Assembly (NCBI RefSeq): GCF_005671395.1
Contig: NZ_CP040428.1
Location: 1,550,001 to 1,614,000 of the forward strand
Length of the DNA: 64,000 bases
Direction: 5' to 3'
Source: Jejubacter calystegiae
GTDB lineage: Bacteria; Pseudomonadota; Gammaproteobacteria; Enterobacterales; Enterobacteriaceae
Shown: one piece after another, positions 53,373 to 64,000 of the stretch
Numbering within the stretch: the first letter of the stretch is position 1
How the letters are laid out: the number at the start of each line of letters is the position of its first letter
Position numbers and translations under genes: made by a program
Notes under the pieces: model-generated
Database searches by the model: none
What the model was told of the DNA's origin: nothing
What the model saw: only the letters and a program-made list of their open reading frames with translations

Positions 53373-54661
53373 CCTTTCAGACGGCGGAGTAGTTCAAACT
53401 CCTTAAACTGAACCGGACGCTGGAGTTGCAGGGAGCGGTTGCCTGCGATACCGGTTAGAATGGAAAGGGCGCCGGCCCGGTGATCGGCGGCGCGTTTCAG
53501 TGGGTCTTCGCCTGGTTCGCCGAACAGGTCCGCCAGCATCGCGTTGTCGCCACCACCGTGCCCCCCTTCGCCGACGGTAAATTCCGCTTTCCAGGGAGCG
53601 TCAAACATCGGGAATACCGTGATATCGCAGCTCTCCAGACTGCCTTCGTTATCCCGTTCGCCGCCGGCGTTAACGTAAGACATCTCCACCAGCTTCATCT
53701 CCAGCCGCCCCTTGCTGCCGTTAAACACAATGTTCAGCCCTTCCCAGGGCAGGTATGCGTTGAGCGAATAGGTCAGTTGCACCCGATTCTGGTACTTCAC
53801 CAGCACCGAGAGCGTATCTTCAATGGTGATTCCATCGCTAAAGACGCTCTGATCGCGAAAGTAGTTATCTTCGTGTTCGGCATTCAGATAGAGCGCTTTA
53901 AGCTGAGGATTCTCGGCCATATTCAGGGCGAAGGGATCGTCTTTTGCCGCCGGATAGCCGTGGGCGCGGGGGTAAAACTGCGTAATACCGCGCCGCTCCG
54001 CGTTTTCACGCCCGTAGAAACGCAGATCGCCTTCGGCGTACACCCGCTCCGGATAGCTGTCGAGCCAGAAGTTCATCAGATCGAAATGGTGGGTGGATTT
54101 GTGTACCAGCAGTCCGCCGCTGTTGCGCTTTTCCCGGTGCCAGCGCCGGAAATAATCGGCGCCGTGTTCGGTATTGAGCAACCATTCGAAGTGCACCGAA
54201 AAGACTTCGCCGATGACGCCGTCGCGCAGTAGTTCTCGGACTTTACTGTGGTGCGGGGCGTAGCGATAGTTAAAGGCGACACGCACCTCACGCCCGGTCT
54301 GTTCAATGGCGTCGAGAATGCGCAGCGCGCGCTGTTCGTCGATAGTCATTGGCTTTTCGGTAATCACGTCGCAGCCCGCATGCAGGGCGCGCACGATATA
54401 GTCATCGTGGGTGCGATCCACCGTGGTGACGATCACCACATCGGGACGAGTTTCGCGAATCATCGCCTCGAAACTGTCCGCCTTCCAGGTGGGGACCGGT
54501 GCTGCCCCCGCCTTTTCCAGTAGCCGATTGGCGTAGTCCATGCGGGTCTGGTTGGTGTCGCAGAAGGCGACCATCCGTGCGTTGTGGCGGAAGGTACCAC
54601 CGATAGCCTCAATATAGAGCCCGGCGCGACCGCCGGTGCCGATTAGTGCGTAACGTTTCAC
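53369..54661 (-). CDS. Gfo/Idh/MocA-family NAD(P)-dependent oxidoreductase
   Basis: A 430-residue cytosolic oxidoreductase. The Rossmann domain begins ALIGTGGRAGLYIEAI (about 5-20), and the family catalytic EKP is at 102-104 in CDVITEKPMT. The C-terminal substrate domain includes NYRYAPHHSKVRELL and the GGLLVHKSTHHFDLMNFWL segment, whose His residues likely act in catalysis. Members oxidise or epimerise sugars and inositols, or remove sugars by oxidation-elimination. The substrate here is unknown. It is divergent from an unrecognised gene (100 bp between starts), suggesting a shared small pathway for a carbohydrate. Confidence 0.87.
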   Translation of the reverse strand: MKRYALIGTGGRAGLYIEAIGGTFRHNARMVAFCDTNQTRMDYANRLLEKAGAAPVPTWKADSFEAMIRETRPDVVIVTTVDRTHDDYIVRALHAGCDVITEKPMTIDEQRALRILDAIEQTGREVRVAFNYRYAPHHSKVRELLRDGVIGEVFSVHFEWLLNTEHGADYFRRWHREKRNSGGLLVHKSTHHFDLMNFWLDSYPERVYAEGDLRFYGRENAERRGITQFYPRAHGYPAAKDDPFALNMAENPQLKALYLNAEHEDNYFRDQSVFSDGITIEDTLSVLVKYQNRVQLTYSLNAYLPWEGLNIVFNGSKGRLEMKLVEMSYVNAGGERDNEGSLESCDITVFPMFDAPWKAEFTVGEGGHGGGDNAMLADLFGEPGEDPLKRAADHRAGALSILTGIAGNRSLQLQRPVQFKEFELLRRLKG

Positions 54662-54761
54662 TTTTTCTCTCCTGACGCTAAGTCGTTAAAAATCCCCCTT
54701 TGACGCGCGGGTCATCCGGGGTAAAACAGTGCCTGACACACTTCCCGGTACGGAGAGCGGC

Positions 54762-56138
54762 ATGGCGCGAATTCCTCATCAACTGCTGGAGCTGAACAGC
54801 CCTTTTATCTGGCACTGGCCCTGGCTGGAACAGGCAGTTACGGTGGCGAAGCGCTATGGCTTTACCGGCATCATCCTGCACCAGCAGGAGCTGCTGGCGT
54901 TGCTGGCGGAGCCTTCCCCGTTCGCTCCCCGGCTGGAGGCAGAGAATCTGCGCCATCAGCGGCGCCACGCGCTGCTCTATCTGCGGCGGGTAGCTGACTG
55001 GCTGGAACGGCACCATCTTGCCTTTTGGTTACAGGCCGAAGCGGCACCGCCGCAGGAGACGCTGCGCCAGAAATTTCCCGAACAGGCGCCGGACGGCGCT
55101 TCGTCATTTTGGGCCGATTTTTACCGCTCGACGCTGACGCCGCTGCTGGCGATACCGTCACTGCGCGGCCTGGTACTAAGCCTGACGACCCCCGCCTGGC
55201 AGCCCGAGCCCTGGCGGGCGGCGCTGCAGGATGTCTGGCGGGCGCTGCGAGCCGCGGGTAAGCAGTTGGTGTTACGCGACTTTATCGATGCCTCCTGGCC
55301 GCGCCAGCAGCTCCAGACGGTACTGGCATCGCTGCCCGGGGAAGTTCGCGCCTCGCTAAAGGCGACGGAGCTCGACTATCACCCCGGCTTCGCTAACCAC
55401 CCACTGATTGCCACGCTGCCCCATCACAAGTGGATCGAATTCGATCTGTGGGGGATCGGCTACGGCTGGTCGGTACTGCCCTGTTATCTGGCCGATGAGA
55501 TCCGCGGACGCCTGAGCTGGGCTCAGAGCGTGGCCCCCGGCGGTGTAGAGGCGGTCACTGCCCGCATCAACTGGCAGTGGCTGAGCGACAGCTCGCTTAT
55601 CGGCTCCGTTAACGAGGTTAATCTCAGCGGCCTGCAGGCGGCGCGGCTTGGCGAACCCGCTGAACTGCTGCTGGAAACCTGGTTTGTGGAGCAGGGCATC
55701 AGCTTCCGCACCCGTCAGCAGGGGCAGCAACTGGCGGAGCTCTACGGCGCCAGTGCTGACTGGCTAACAAAAACCTGTAATCTGTTGGGCCGACCTCTTC
55801 ATCGTCAGAGCCAGGTGCCGGAAAGCCTGGCTCAGGCCGAACAGCTGCTGCATATGGATACCCGCAGCGCCCGCTGGGCGCTGGCGTTCCAGCCGCTGCT
55901 TCCAGCCGACGACCCTCAACTGGGCCATGAGCAGCGCTCGCTAATCCAGCTGGAAAAATCCTCATCGTCGCATCTGTGCGCCACCGCCATGGCGCGCCTT
56001 CGGGAGATCCCATCTCAGAGCGATGCCTTTGCCGTTGTGCAGGCGGCTTGGCAGAGCGCCGGGCGCTACAGCCAGATGTTTAGTCTGGTGACAGAAGCGG
56101 TGGTTGCGGCGCTGTGGCGTGAACGCTACGGCGCGTAA
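54762..56138 (+). CDS. Unrecognised protein, possibly a TIM-barrel glycoside-hydrolase-like enzyme, ending at an in-frame stop
   Basis: A 458-residue, probably cytosolic protein that I cannot place in a named family. It has no signal peptide or membrane helix. The region 20-300 alternates helices and short strands (KRYGFTGIILHQQELL, LVLSLTTPAW, KWIEFDLWGIGYGWSVLPCYLADEIRGRLSW, VTARINWQWL), which looks like a (beta/alpha)8 glycosidase scaffold, followed by a helical C-terminal part. I start at ATG 54762 (MARIPHQLLEL) with CGGAGAG upstream. The frame stays coding-like for 51 codons after the TAA at 56136, so this may be a truncated product of a ~510-residue gene. The divergent oxidoreductase suggests a joint role on a glycoside (inference). 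Confidence 0.6.
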   Translation: MARIPHQLLELNSPFIWHWPWLEQAVTVAKRYGFTGIILHQQELLALLAEPSPFAPRLEAENLRHQRRHALLYLRRVADWLERHHLAFWLQAEAAPPQETLRQKFPEQAPDGASSFWADFYRSTLTPLLAIPSLRGLVLSLTTPAWQPEPWRAALQDVWRALRAAGKQLVLRDFIDASWPRQQLQTVLASLPGEVRASLKATELDYHPGFANHPLIATLPHHKWIEFDLWGIGYGWSVLPCYLADEIRGRLSWAQSVAPGGVEAVTARINWQWLSDSSLIGSVNEVNLSGLQAARLGEPAELLLETWFVEQGISFRTRQQGQQLAELYGASADWLTKTCNLLGRPLHRQSQVPESLAQAEQLLHMDTRSARWALAFQPLLPADDPQLGHEQRSLIQLEKSSSSHLCATAMARLREIPSQSDAFAVVQAAWQSAGRYSQMFSLVTEAVVAALWRERYGA

Positions 56139-56294
56139 CCGGAGCCGCTCACGCCTCATGCTCAGGCGCTGGAGCGCTGCGCTGATGAGCTGGAACGCTG
56201 GTTCTCTACGCTACCCGCCACAGCGCCGCTGGTGATACCTCAGCTTTTCGCACCGGAACGGCTACGCTCCCTGGCGGCTTCGCTACTGGAATAA
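56139..56294 (+). other. Post-stop continuation of the preceding gene
   Basis: In the same frame after TAA (56136-56138) the sequence reads PEPLTPHAQALERCADELER, then WFSTLPATAPLVIPQLFAPE and RLRSLAASLLE, then TAA at 56292-56294. Codon choice and a helical, leucine-rich pattern match the upstream part, so it looks like the original C-terminus cut off by a nonsense change. A natural gene end followed by chance coding-like sequence cannot be excluded. Confidence 0.5.
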
Positions 56295-56460
56295 GAGTAA
56301 GGGGCAGTGATGGCGCTGTCAGCGTACGGAGGGAAGCAGACGGTAGCGTTGGCGAGCAGAGAGGGAAAGATGTGAGCTGAATAACAAACTGGCGCTATTT
56401 CATGCGATCTACATCGCATTTCTTTCCGGAAGAAGTGTGAAGGCGTTGGTTGAAGGGGCG

Positions 56461-56483
56461 CTAAAAAGTGATTGAGATCACTT
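56461..56483 (-). terminator. Putative terminator downstream of actP
   Basis: On the minus strand AAGTGAT-CTCA-ATCACTT is followed by TTTAG. A second GC-rich hairpin, TCCCGGCC-TGC-GGGCCGGGA (56493-56511), lies between it and the actP stop. Confidence 0.65.
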
Positions 56484-56520
56484 ATGGAGAATCCCGGCCC
56501 GCAGGCCGGGAGTAAAGCGG

Positions 56521-58472
<1,952 letters not shown>

Positions 58473-58660
58473 CACAGAGTTCTCCAGAGGTCAGTTTCAA
58501 TTGTTGTTTTTTTCAGGGGTAAGGGACCGCAGGGGAAACCCTCCGCATACCCGGTACCACCGGGATATTCCCGGCGAATTTATACCGATGGCGTCCGGCC
58601 TGAGCCGATACGCCATGCAGTGGACTACTGGCCATTCCGGCCCCCTGACTGGTGTGGGGT

Positions 58661-60619
58661 TCAGGAAGGCATCGTGATAGCTGATTTCTCTTCGAGCAGT
58701 TTTTCCACCACGCCAGGATCGGCGAGCGTGGAGGTATCTCCCAGGTTGCTGGTGTCGCCGGCGGCAATTTTGCGCAGAATGCGGCGCATAATCTTGCCGG
58801 AGCGGGTTTTCGGCAGGGAGTCGGTCCAGTGCAGCACGTCAGGCGTAGCCAGCGGGCCGATCTCTTTGCGCACCCAGTTGCGCACCTCAGTGTAGAGTTC
58901 CGGCGTGGGGTCTTCGCCGTGGTTAAGGGTGACGTAAGCGTAGATAGCCTGCCCCTTGATGTTATGTGGGATTCCCACCACCGCGGCTTCGGCGATTTTC
59001 GGATGCGAAACCAGCGCTGATTCGATTTCGGCGGTGCCCAGGCGGTGGCCTGAGACGTTCAGCACGTCATCCACGCGTCCGGTGATCCAGTAGTAGCCAT
59101 CCTCGTCGCGACGGGCGCCGTCACCGCTGAAGTAGCGATTTTTAAAGGTGGAGAAGTAGGTCTGTTCAAAGCGTTCGTGATCGCCGAACAGGGTACGGGC
59201 CTGGCCCGGCCAGGAGTCGGTAATGGTCAGATTGCCTTCGGTGGCGCCAGGTAGCGCGTTGCCTTCGTTATCCACCAGTTCCGGCTGTACGCCGAAGAAG
59301 GGCAGGGTGGCGGAACCGGCCTTAAGCTCGGTGGCGCCTGGCATCGGGGCGATCATAAAGCCGCCGGTTTCGGTCTGCCACCAGGTGTCCATTACCGGGC
59401 AGTGTCTGTTGCCGATTTTATCCCAGAACCACTCCCAGGCTTCCGGGTTAATGGGTTCTCCCACTGAACCGAGAATACGCAGCGACGAACGATCGGTGCC
59501 TTCGATGGCTTTATCCCCTTCGGCCATCAGGGCGCGAATAGCGGTTGGGGCGGTGTAGAGGATATTAACCTTGTGTTTGTCCACCACCTGGGCCATACGG
59601 TTGGGCTGAGGCCAGTTCGGCACCCCTTCGAACATCAGGGTAGTTGCCCCACAGGCCAGCGGGCCGTAAAGCAGGTAGCTGTGGCCGGTCACCCAGCCGA
59701 CGTCGGCTGTACACCAGTAAACTTCGCCGGGATGATAATCGAAGACATATTGAAAGGTGGCGGCGGCATAGACCAGATACCCGCCAGTGGTATGCAGCAC
59801 TCCTTTAGGCTTACCGGTGGAGCCAGAGGTGTAGAGGATAAATAGCGGGTCTTCCGCATTCATTTCTACCGGCTGATTTTCCGCGCTGGCGTTGGCCATC
59901 AGGTCGCTCCACCACAGGTCGCGGCCTTCGTGCCAGGCTATATCGCCGCCAGTGCGTTTGAACACCACGACGTTGCCCACGCTCTTCACATTGTGATTCT
60001 TCAGCGCATCGTCAACGTTGCGCTTCAGCGGAATATTACGACCGGCGCGCACCCCTTCATCGGCGGTGATTACCAGTCGGGCATTACTGTCGATAATCCT
60101 GCCCGCGACGGCTTCTGGCGAGAAACCGCCAAAGATCACGGAATGAATGGCGCCGATACGGGCACAGGCCAGCATCGCAACGGCGGCTTCCGGCACCATC
60201 GGCATATAGATAGCGACCACGTCGCCTTTACTGATGCCCTGACTCAGAAGCACGTTGGCGAAACGGCAGACGTCGGCATGCAGTTCGCGATAAGTGATAG
60301 TCTTGCTCTGGCTGGCGTCGTCGCCTTCCCAGATAAGGGCGGGGCGGGAGCCATTCTTTTCCAGATGGCGATCCAGGCAGTTAGCCGCCAGGTTGAGGGT
60401 GCCGTCCTCATACCATTTGATAGCAATATTTCCCGGTGCAAAAGAGGTGTTTTTCACCTTAGTATAGGGTTTTATCCAGTCCAGAATCTTTCCCTGCTCG
60501 CCCCAGAAGGCGTCAGGCTCTTCTATGGACTGGCGGTATTTGGCCGCGTACTGTTCCGGGGTGATCAGGCAGTCTTCCGCAATATGGGCGGGAATCGGAT
60601 GTTTGTGTATTTGGCTCAT
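58661..60619 (-). CDS. acs: Acs, acetyl-CoA synthetase (AMP-forming)
   Basis: Activates acetate to acetyl-CoA through acetyl-AMP; the high-affinity acetate-scavenging enzyme. It has 652 residues, same as E. coli. The ANL-family motifs are visible: the AMP-binding [15 protein letters not shown] (around 264-278), [49 protein letters not shown], and the C-terminal [11 protein letters not shown], whose lysine (K609 in E. coli) is inactivated by acetylation. I start at 60619 ([10 protein letters not shown]), preceded by GGAAGGAG; an upstream extension of 14 codons is rejected. Confidence 0.98.
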   Translation of the reverse strand: MSQIHKHPIPAHIAEDCLITPEQYAAKYRQSIEEPDAFWGEQGKILDWIKPYTKVKNTSFAPGNIAIKWYEDGTLNLAANCLDRHLEKNGSRPALIWEGDDASQSKTITYRELHADVCRFANVLLSQGISKGDVVAIYMPMVPEAAVAMLACARIGAIHSVIFGGFSPEAVAGRIIDSNARLVITADEGVRAGRNIPLKRNVDDALKNHNVKSVGNVVVFKRTGGDIAWHEGRDLWWSDLMANASAENQPVEMNAEDPLFILYTSGSTGKPKGVLHTTGGYLVYAAATFQYVFDYHPGEVYWCTADVGWVTGHSYLLYGPLACGATTLMFEGVPNWPQPNRMAQVVDKHKVNILYTAPTAIRALMAEGDKAIEGTDRSSLRILGSVGEPINPEAWEWFWDKIGNRHCPVMDTWWQTETGGFMIAPMPGATELKAGSATLPFFGVQPELVDNEGNALPGATEGNLTITDSWPGQARTLFGDHERFEQTYFSTFKNRYFSGDGARRDEDGYYWITGRVDDVLNVSGHRLGTAEIESALVSHPKIAEAAVVGIPHNIKGQAIYAYVTLNHGEDPTPELYTEVRNWVRKEIGPLATPDVLHWTDSLPKTRSGKIMRRILRKIAAGDTSNLGDTSTLADPGVVEKLLEEKSAITMPS

Positions 60620-61043
60620 AGTTATTTTCTCCTTCCAGGATGTTAATAATATGTCAACCAAACGTTAATTGTAGGGGTATCGGCGTTTTTGTTTACTATT
60701 TGGGCGACAGATCACGCATTGGCGTAAATGTACATTAAATGAGCAAACGAAACCGAGAGAAGAAATAATAACCAGTAATGATTATTTGAAAACAAGCGAT
60801 ATAATCTTTTTTTATAACAGTGTGTTAGTTTTGTTTAGCGCTAAAAAATAATGCTTATATATGCATTTTGCGTGAATGGCTTTGAATTTCAAGGGTTGCG
60901 CGAACAGCCATTCAGATGGTACTGATTAAGGGCGTTAAAACTCCACACATCACCCGACGTTTGTCATACCCCTTTTTCAGTTTGTGGCATTCCCGCTCAC
61001 AACGAGCCGGGAATGACACTTGGATTCAGGAAGTACAGTTGTT
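60620..61043. other. Regulatory region between acs and gltP
   Basis: About 420 bp without a gene; AT-rich between 60700 and 60880. E. coli has the nrfABCDEFG nitrite-reductase operon here; no remnant of it is visible. GACAGATCACGCA (60706-60718) contains a CRP half-site, fitting CRP control of acs, but a full site was not found. TTTAGCGCTAAA (60835-60846) is a perfect 12-bp palindrome of unknown meaning. An AGGAAG site precedes gltP. Confidence 0.5.
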
Positions 61044-62357
61044 ATGAAAAACAGAAAGTTCGGACTTGCCTGGCAGATTCTGCTGGCGTTAGTTCTGGGT
61101 ATTATTCTTGGGAGTTTCCTCCATTATCAAAGTGACAGCCGTGAATGGTTGATCAACAATCTTCTGTCACCTGCGGGTGACATCTTTATCCACCTGATCA
61201 AAATGATCGTGGTGCCTATTGTTATCTCTACGCTGGTGGTGGGTATTGCCGGCGTTGGGGATGCCAAGCAGTTAGGCCGTATTGGCGTTAAAACCATTCT
61301 CTACTTTGAAGTGATCACAACGGTCGCCATTATCCTGGGTATCACCATGGCTAATGTCTTCCAGCCGGGCCATGGTATTGATATGTCTCAGCTGGCAGCA
61401 GTGGACATTTCAAAGTATGAAGCCACCACGAATGCCGTGGCGGACCACTCTCAGGGGCTGATGGGAACCATTCTGTCGTTGGTGCCTACCAATATCTTCG
61501 CCTCCATGGTGAAGGGTGACATGCTGCCGATTATCTTCTTCTCGGTACTGTTCGGCTTAGGGTTGTCATCGCTGCCAGCGAAAAACCGCGATCCGCTGGT
61601 GACCGTATTCCGCAGCGTTTCCGAAACCATGTTTAAAGTGACTCACATGGTGATGCGTTACGCTCCGGTGGGGGTCTTTGCGCTGATCTCGGTGACGGTA
61701 GCAAACTTCGGTTTCGCCTCGCTGTGGCCGCTGGCTAAGCTGGTTATCCTGGTTTACGTGGCGATTATCTTCTTCGCACTGGTGGTACTGGGGGCCGTGG
61801 CCCGCATCTGCGGTTTGCGGGTCTGGACGCTGATTCGTATTCTGAAGGATGAACTGATTCTGGCTTACTCCACCGCCAGCTCCGAAAGCGTACTGCCGCG
61901 TATCATCCAGAAGATGGAAGCCTATGGCGCGCCTTCATCGATTACCAGTTTCGTGGTGCCGACCGGTTATTCGTTTAACCTCGATGGCTCCACGCTGTAC
62001 CAGAGTATTGCCGCTATCTTCATCGCGCAGCTCTACGGTATCGAGCTTTCCATCTGGCAGGAAATCACTCTGGTGCTGACCCTGATGGTGACCTCCAAAG
62101 GGATTGCCGGCGTTCCGGGCGTCTCCTTTGTGGTTCTGTTGGCGACGCTGGGCAGCGTTGGTATTCCGCTGGAAGGCCTTGCCTTTATTGCCGGGGTGGA
62201 CCGAATCCTTGATATGGCGCGTACTGCGCTGAACGTTGTTGGTAACGCGCTGGCGGTACTGGTGATTGCCAAGTGGGAACACCGGTTCGATAAGAAGAAA
62301 GCGCTGGCCTATGAACGCGAAGTTCTGGGCAAGTTTGATACCACCGCACAGGGCTAA
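61044..62357 (+). CDS. gltP: GltP, glutamate/aspartate:proton symporter
   Basis: A 437-residue inner-membrane carrier of the DAACS family, equal in length to E. coli GltP. Eight helices and two re-entrant loops are expected; the signatures STASSESVLPRIIQKM (HP1, around 275-290), VVPTGYSFNLDGSTLYQSIAAIF (TM7 region, around 303-325) and TSKGIAGVPGVSFVVLLATLGSVGIP (HP2) are intact. Takes up L-glutamate and L-aspartate. The start at 61044 (MKNRKFGLAW) matches E. coli; an 8-codon upstream extension is unlikely. It lies next to acs because nrf is missing. Confidence 0.97.
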   Translation: MKNRKFGLAWQILLALVLGIILGSFLHYQSDSREWLINNLLSPAGDIFIHLIKMIVVPIVISTLVVGIAGVGDAKQLGRIGVKTILYFEVITTVAIILGITMANVFQPGHGIDMSQLAAVDISKYEATTNAVADHSQGLMGTILSLVPTNIFASMVKGDMLPIIFFSVLFGLGLSSLPAKNRDPLVTVFRSVSETMFKVTHMVMRYAPVGVFALISVTVANFGFASLWPLAKLVILVYVAIIFFALVVLGAVARICGLRVWTLIRILKDELILAYSTASSESVLPRIIQKMEAYGAPSSITSFVVPTGYSFNLDGSTLYQSIAAIFIAQLYGIELSIWQEITLVLTLMVTSKGIAGVPGVSFVVLLATLGSVGIPLEGLAFIAGVDRILDMARTALNVVGNALAVLVIAKWEHRFDKKKALAYEREVLGKFDTTAQG

Positions 62358-62388
62358 CACAGCAGCAACACACAACGTCGGTTAAAGG

Positions 62389-62420
62389 CCCCCGCATCGT
62401 TATCGGTGCGGGGGGTTTTT
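62389..62420 (+). terminator. Intrinsic terminator after gltP
   Basis: CCCCCGCA-N10-TGCGGGGGG followed by TTTTTA. It lies between convergent gltP and fdhF. Confidence 0.92.
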
Positions 62421-62423
62421 ATA

Positions 62424-64000
62424 TTAGCCCGCCGCGCTTTCACGCAGCCTGGACTTCAGGTGCTGATACTCTTCCTGAACGTAACGCTCTGCCGCCTGCT
62501 GGTCGGCAATGGGCTCCAGACGGACCGCGCTGTATTTATATTCCGGCGTTTTGGTTAGCGGGCTCAGGTTTTCGCTCACCAGTTCATTACAGGCGCCAAT
62601 CCACCACTGATAGGTCATATAGACCGCGCCGCGATTGGGGCGATCGCTGACCTGGGCACGAACAATCACCCGCCCTTTGCGCGACGTTACCCACAACAAC
62701 GCTTCATCGTGAATGCCCAATCGTTCGGCATCGTCCGTATGGATCTGGGCGTAGCCTGGCTCGTCGGCCAACGCCGCCAGCGCCGCGCAGTTACCGGTCA
62801 TCGAACGGCAGGAGTAGTGCCCCACTTCGCGCACCGTCGACAGCACCATAGGATAGTCTTCGCTAAGCTGATCCTGGGGCGGTAGCCAGTCGCAGGTGAA
62901 GAACTGCCCCAGACCGTTGGGTCGGTCGAAACGCCCTTCATAAAGCCAGGGGGTTCCCTGATCCTCGGGGGATTCGCTGCGGCATGGCCACTGAATGTAG
63001 CCCAGCTCGCCGATTTTTTCGTAAGTGGCGCCATAGAAAGAGGGGCACAGGTGGCGCATCTCATCCCAGATGGCCTGAGTGTTTTCATACTGCATCGGGT
63101 AGCCCATGCGGGTGGCGAGTTCGCTAATAATCTGCCAGTCGGTTTTCAGATCCCACTGGGGCTCGACTGCCTTAAAGAAGCGCTGGAAGCCGCGATCCGC
63201 CGCGGTATATACCCCTTCATGCTCGCCCCAGCTAGTGGCGGGTAGCACTACGTCTGCCACCGCGGCGGTTTTGGTCATAAAGATGTCCTGAACCACCAGT
63301 AGCTCCAGGCCGTCCATCGCTTCGCGTATCGCTGACAGTTCGGCGTCGGTCTGCATGGGGTCCTCCCCCATAATGTAAGCAGCACGGACTTCGCCGTGGG
63401 CCACGCGATGCGGTAGCTCACTGATGCGATAACCGGTTTTTTCCGGCAGAGAGGGCACGCCCCAGGCTTTGGCGAATTTGTCGCGGTTTTCCGCCACGCT
63501 TACCGACTGATAGCCCGGGAAAGTGTCCGGCAGCGCCCCCATATCGCAGGCGCCCTGAACGTTATTCTGGCCGCGTACCGGGTTAACGCCGGCATTGGGC
63601 TTGCCCAGGTTGCCCGTCAGCAGTGCCAGACTGGTCAGGGCGCGTACCGTCTCCACTCCCTGATAGAACTGAGTCACGCCCATGCCCCACAGAATGGTGG
63701 CGGTTTTGGCCGTGGCATAGAGCCTGGCGGCCCGGCGAATGTCGGCGGCGGTGACCCCTGTCACCTCTTCTACCGACTCCGGCGTATAGCGGGCGACGAT
63801 CTCACGCCAGGCGTCGAACCCTTCTGTGCGTGATGCGATAAAGGCGCGATCCTCCAGTCCCTCTTCAATAATCACGTGGGCCATGGCGTTCAGCAGCGCG
63901 ATATTGGAACCATTGCGTAACTGAAGGTGGAGATCGGCGATGCGGGCGCTCTCAATACGCCGCGGATCGCAGACAATAAGTTTCGCGCCTTTCTGTTTTG
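62424..64000 (-). CDS. fdhF: FdhF, formate dehydrogenase H, C-terminal part
   Basis: The gene runs off the right edge; about 525 C-terminal residues are present of the ~715 in E. coli. Reading from the window edge gives KQKGAKLIVCDPRRIESARIADLHLQLRNGSN, continuous with the E. coli protein. FdhF is the Mo-bis-MGD enzyme of the formate hydrogenlyase complex, oxidising formate to CO2. Visible cofactor-binding stretches are WGMGVTQFYQGVETVRALTSLALLTGNLGKPNAGVNPVRGQNNVQGACDMG and DIFMTKTAAVADVVLPATSWGEHEGVYTAADRGFQRF, plus the C-terminal MGD domain (GHYSCRSMTGNCAALAALADEPG). The selenocysteine (residue 140 in E. coli) and [4Fe-4S] site lie outside. In E. coli yjcO sits between gltP and fdhF; it is absent here. 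Confidence 0.97.
   Translation of the reverse strand, partial: KQKGAKLIVCDPRRIESARIADLHLQLRNGSNIALLNAMAHVIIEEGLEDRAFIASRTEGFDAWREIVARYTPESVEEVTGVTAADIRRAARLYATAKTATILWGMGVTQFYQGVETVRALTSLALLTGNLGKPNAGVNPVRGQNNVQGACDMGALPDTFPGYQSVSVAENRDKFAKAWGVPSLPEKTGYRISELPHRVAHGEVRAAYIMGEDPMQTDAELSAIREAMDGLELLVVQDIFMTKTAAVADVVLPATSWGEHEGVYTAADRGFQRFFKAVEPQWDLKTDWQIISELATRMGYPMQYENTQAIWDEMRHLCPSFYGATYEKIGELGYIQWPCRSESPEDQGTPWLYEGRFDRPNGLGQFFTCDWLPPQDQLSEDYPMVLSTVREVGHYSCRSMTGNCAALAALADEPGYAQIHTDDAERLGIHDEALLWVTSRKGRVIVRAQVSDRPNRGAVYMTYQWWIGACNELVSENLSPLTKTPEYKYSAVRLEPIADQQAAERYVQEEYQHLKSRLRESAAG

Overview
The window is a stretch of enterobacterial chromosome, roughly 56-58% G+C by eye. Its gene order follows the Escherichia coli / Klebsiella backbone from metH to fdhF: metH-yjbB-yjbD-lysC-pgi-yjbEFGH-psiE-ubiCA-plsB-dgkA-lexA-dinF-yjbJ-zur-dusA-pspG-qorA-dnaB-alr-tyrB-yjbQ/R-uvrA-ssb-yjcB-soxS-soxR-ghxP-yjcE-actP-yjcH-acs-gltP-fdhF. 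Protein sequences resemble E. coli closely, but several E. coli blocks are absent at their usual places: pepE/rluF, xylE plus the whole malEFG/malK-lamB-malM cluster, aphA, pdeC (yjcC), nrfA-G and yjcO. I assign it to Enterobacteriaceae and do not name a genus. No rRNA, tRNA, IS element, prophage or CRISPR array was seen.

1-11.3 kb: the MetH C-terminus, YjbB phosphate exporter, YjbD, a PanS-type pantothenate-precursor transporter and a QseB/QseC-like two-component pair. A perfect CTTAAG-N5-CTTAAG box lies upstream of the response regulator. Then come lysC under a clear lysine riboswitch, a large CPA1 antiporter with a nucleotide-binding tail, and pgi. 11.3-22.8 kb: the yjbEFGH exopolysaccharide operon, psiE, ubiquinone genes ubiCA, divergent plsB/dgkA, and the SOS genes lexA-dinF with two LexA boxes.

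22.8-34.4 kb: a YjbJ-like stress protein, zur, a two-gene cassette (2-oxoglutarate/Fe(II) dioxygenase overlapping a cysteine-desulfurase-like PLP enzyme), a decayed NYN-domain gene, dusA, pspG with a sigma-54 promoter, qorA, dnaB, alr, tyrB, and a yjbQ-yjbR pair joined into one reading frame by an apparent single-base loss. 34.4-38 kb: divergent uvrA/ssb with a LexA box.

38-46.3 kb is accessory relative to E. coli. It holds a LysE-type exporter, an SDR with a divergent AraC regulator, a diguanylate cyclase behind AT-rich DNA, and an HlyD / ABC-2 / ABC-2 export operon that lacks an ATPase and starts with a 12-codon leader peptide. 46.3-51.2 kb returns to backbone: yjcB, soxS/soxR with the SoxR palindrome, ghxP and yjcE. 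51.3-56.3 kb is accessory again: a LysR regulator divergent from cidA-cidB, then a Gfo/Idh/MocA oxidoreductase divergent from an unknown protein gene that carries an in-frame stop. 56.5-64 kb is acetate and anaerobic metabolism: actP-yjcH-acs, gltP and the C-terminal part of fdhF.

The strongest candidates for new biology are the dioxygenase/PLP cassette, the ATPase-less export operon with its coupled leader peptide, the oxidoreductase/unknown-protein pair, and the long nested inverted-repeat element between dnaB and alr.
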